Of a stretch of 8,150 nucleotides of DNA, positions 5,765-8,150 are shown piece by piece. The position numbers were made by a program, and so were the translations under genes. How positions within the stretch are numbered: the first letter of the stretch is position 1; every line of letters begins with the position of its first letter. Source of the DNA: Phycisphaerae bacterium (GTDB lineage: Bacteria > Planctomycetota > Phycisphaerae > UBA1845 > Fen-1342). Below the pieces are notes generated by a model. The model had not been told where the DNA came from, did no database searches, and worked only from the letters and a program-made list of their open reading frames with translations. The stretch spans positions 1 through 8,150 of the forward strand of contig JALSRY010000648.1 of NCBI GenBank assembly GCA_026984555.1. The letters run 5' to 3'.

Positions 5765-8150
5765 CTACGTCACATGCAGCGCATCGACGATATTGGTTCG
5801 CGAGGCGTGTCTGGCTGGAAGAACGCCCGCGAGTACACACAGCCCCATCGTCAGCGCCACGGTCCAGAGGACGTACACCCACGGAAGGGTCAGCGCAACC
5901 TTGTACCCCCACATGCGGGCGACCAGATCCGTAATATCGCCGGCCAGGTGGAACCCCAGCGCCAGGCCCAAGGCGTTGCCCAGCAGCCCCAGCACGAGTG
6001 CTTCGCCGATCACCATCCGCAGGACGAGTCCACGCGTGGCCCCGATCGCCCGCAAGATGGCCAGTTGACGCGCCCGTGCGTGGACATTCGCCGTCATCAG
6101 GTTCGCCACGCCGATCGCAGCCACCAGCAAGGCCACGGCGGGAATCGCCGCCAGGAGCCGCGTGACCGCGCTGAGTTGGCTGTCGATCTCGTCCTTCAGG
6201 TCGCCGACCGACCCCACCCGCACGCCCGGATCGCGCAGGTTCGCACGCAACGCCGCCAGCACCTGCGCCTCACGCCAACGCTGCCAACGACGTGCCAGCG
6301 GAATGCTCGTGTCGTAGAAGCGCGCCGGGAGCTTGCGACCTTCCGGCGTGTTCCGTGACGGCGGCCAACCGGGCGGCGGGGGCGCGGGTGGCAAATCGAA
6401 ATTCAGCAACGCGAGGTTGTAACGCCGCACGCCGAACTTCTCCCGCGCGTCGCGCAGCGTGCCCATCACCGATCCCGACGCCGCCACGCTGTATTCCGAG
6501 AGCATCTGGAAATAGCTGGCCGCGATGTCCAGTGCCGGCGAACGCACGACCCCCGCGATCTTGAAAAACCGCCAACGCCCCGCGTGATCGTCCCAGATCT
6601 TCACCTGGTCCCCGATGTGCTTGTTACGCGAACGAGCAAAATCGTCGGCGATGATGACGTATCCACCGCGGCGGAGCTTTTCCCGCGCCGAACGCTCGTC
6701 CCCTTCCCCGTCGAGAAACTCGAGCTTGACCAGGTCGAAGAAAGAATCCGGGTCCACCGCCATGAACCACGTGTAGGCCCGCAGGAACCGCTCGTCGATC
6801 CGCCGTTCCTCGACGATCACGTTGATCGAGCTGATTAGCGTGAAATCCCCCACCCCCGGGGTCTTGATGATTTGCGTGCGCGCGTTCGGCGGCAAGGTCT
6901 CGAACGTCCAGATGAACGCGGCGGGAAACTGCTTGGGAAACTGCCAGCCGCGGCTGACGCTGTTGTTGACCACCACGATCGCGACGATCAGCGACAACCC
7001 CACCATCAGCCCGCAGCAGATACCCGCCGACCGCCACACCGCGTAGCCCACCTGGTCCTGGAGCAGCCGATGACGCACGTGCAGCAGCCGGGCCGCGAGC
7101 GCCACGGCGGGGGTGCCGATGATCCGCACGACCGGCGCCGCGAGCAGCGCGTAACCGGCGTAGAGGACCACGATCGCCGCCGCCGCCATCGACACGAACG
7201 TCACGTCGCGCTGCGTGTGGGCGATGAGCCCGTAATGTTGCCACGCCAGCAACCCCAGCGCCGCCAGCCCCACGACGTACAACAGGAACAACCGCGGCCG
7301 GCGGGCCCGCGGCCGCGAGGCTTCCAACGGCGAAACCCCCGACACCGCGACCGCCGGCAACAACGCCGCGATCAGCGTGGTGACCAGGCCGGCCGCGATC
7401 GCCTGGGCAATGCCCGATCGACTGACGATCAGCGAGCCCACGTACTGCGGCACGATCCACACCGTCAACGCCGTCAGCCCCAACCCCAGCGGTACGCCGA
7501 GCCCCACCCCGAGCGCCCCCAGGGGCAACACCTCCGCCAGCACCAATCCCATCAACTGCAAGCGCGTCATCCCCACGCAACGCAGCAATCCCAACTGACG
7601 CACCCGTTCCAGCAGCCCCATGCTCAGCGTGCTCAGGATGATGAACAGCGCGGTCAACATCGCCACGCACCCCAGCAGCACCAGCACGAACCGCTGGTTG
7701 CTCTGGGCCATCTCGACCTGTTTGAGCCGCGCCTCGGCGCTTCGCACGCGGGCGCTGCCGGCGGTCTGTTTCACCAGCCTCCTGATCTGCGCCGCCGCCA
7801 CGAGCATCGCTTTGCGGTCGGCACGCTTGAGCGTCACGTCGATCGTGCTGACCAGCGCGTATTTCTTCGTCGCCCGCTGGAGCATTTCCAGCCGCATGAG
7901 CGCCAGCGGCTTTTGAAACTGGGCGACGCGGTGCCGCTCGAACAACCCCACGATCTCGAACGGAATCGGCCGTGTTCCCGAGGGATCCCACACCAGCAGG
8001 TAGTCCCCCGGTCCGACACCCGCCTGGCGGGCGAAGCCGTCTTCCAGCATGCACGCGTACTGGTCATCCGGCCTGAGCCGCCGCCCCGCCGTCAACGGGT
8101 AGGGTCGCAGCGCGAACTCGTGCGCCAGATCCACCCCGCTCAGGTCCACT
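5765..8150 (-). CDS. ABC transporter permease with two FtsX domains, MacB/LolCE/YbbP class (5' end missing)
   Basis: About 794 codons are visible up to the right edge. The visible N-terminus (V/MDLSGVDLAHEF) is already inside a periplasmic domain with no preceding membrane helix, so the GTG at 8149 is probably an internal valine. Visible order: part of a MacB-like periplasmic domain (1-150); FtsX domain 1 (about 153-272) with ERVRQLGLLRCVGMTRLQL at 181-199; two central helices (about 287-303 and 320-342); another helix (373-395); a second periplasmic domain (400-660); FtsX domain 2 (about 664-790) with ARARQLAILRAIGATRG at 691-707. The repeated R-x-L-x-x-L-R-x-x-G pattern is the family's cytoplasmic coupling segment. 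Such permeases work with a LolD/MacB-type ATPase in lipoprotein, lipid or peptide export; the substrate cannot be told. A proline-rich insert (LPPAPPPPGWPPSRN, 586-600) lies in domain two. The gene ends at TAG 5765; an ATPase partner may lie beyond the right edge. Confidence 0.9.
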   Translation of the reverse strand, partial: VDLSGVDLAHEFALRPYPLTAGRRLRPDDQYACMLEDGFARQAGVGPGDYLLVWDPSGTRPIPFEIVGLFERHRVAQFQKPLALMRLEMLQRATKKYALVSTIDVTLKRADRKAMLVAAAQIRRLVKQTAGSARVRSAEARLKQVEMAQSNQRFVLVLLGCVAMLTALFIILSTLSMGLLERVRQLGLLRCVGMTRLQLMGLVLAEVLPLGALGVGLGVPLGLGLTALTVWIVPQYVGSLIVSRSGIAQAIAAGLVTTLIAALLPAVAVSGVSPLEASRPRARRPRLFLLYVVGLAALGLLAWQHYGLIAHTQRDVTFVSMAAAAIVVLYAGYALLAAPVVRIIGTPAVALAARLLHVRHRLLQDQVGYAVWRSAGICCGLMVGLSLIVAIVVVNNSVSRGWQFPKQFPAAFIWTFETLPPNARTQIIKTPGVGDFTLISSINVIVEERRIDERFLRAYTWFMAVDPDSFFDLVKLEFLDGEGDERSAREKLRRGGYVIIADDFARSRNKHIGDQVKIWDDHAGRWRFFKIAGVVRSPALDIAASYFQMLSEYSVAASGSVMGTLRDAREKFGVRRYNLALLNFDLPPAPPPPGWPPSRNTPEGRKLPARFYDTSIPLARRWQRWREAQVLAALRANLRDPGVRVGSVGDLKDEIDSQLSAVTRLLAAIPAVALLVAAIGVANLMTANVHARARQLAILRAIGATRGLVLRMVIGEALVLGLLGNALGLALGFHLAGDITDLVARMWGYKVALTLPWVYVLWTVALTMGLCVLAGVLPARHASRTNIVDALHVT

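Noticed and set aside
6624..8054. Second long minus-strand frame of 476 codons within the ABC permease
   Set aside because: It is out of frame with the permease, which has strong FtsX motifs and membrane helices; the alternative is Gly/Arg/Ala-rich and featureless.

Overview
This GC-rich window carries four protein genes, all read from the minus strand. The two outermost genes are cut by the window edges. The gene content suggests a Gram-negative respiring bacterium. Planctomycetota or a close relative is the best guess, because of the small double-CxxC zinc-ribbon protein of a style common in that phylum, the high GC and the alternative complex III genes. Nothing in the window fixes the taxonomy, and Acidobacteriota or Verrucomicrobiota are not excluded.

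Left half (about 1-4543): the start of an alternative complex III (ACIII, Act) operon, transcribed right to left as actA, actB, actC. ActA is a five-haem, membrane-anchored cytochrome c. ActB is a very large exported subunit joining a molybdopterin-oxidoreductase-like domain to an iron-sulfur domain with 15 cluster cysteines. ActC is the NrfD-like polytopic membrane subunit; about 308 residues are visible before the left edge. actA and actB are 12 bp apart, and actB and actC overlap by 4 bp (ATGA). Together they would oxidise quinol in the membrane and pass electrons through ActB iron-sulfur clusters and ActA haems to a periplasmic cytochrome or oxidase. The remaining subunits (actD, actE, actF) should lie left of the window.

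Middle (about 4544-5764): a 555-bp gene-free stretch upstream of actA, with a consensus -35 box and a 9-bp-stem hairpin in the inferred actA leader. Next come a 106-residue zinc-ribbon protein of unknown function and a 345-bp gene-free stretch upstream of it with several hairpins, a T7 run and a weak promoter candidate.

Right part (5765-8150): most of a large ABC transporter permease with two FtsX domains (MacB/LolCE/YbbP class), with its N-terminus beyond the right edge.

I did not find a clearly undescribed system. The modestly unusual points are the hairpin-rich leaders of actA and the zinc-ribbon gene, the Tat-plus-lipobox N-terminus of ActB, and a proline-rich insert in the ABC permease. 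No tRNA, rRNA, CRISPR array, insertion sequence or phage gene was seen.
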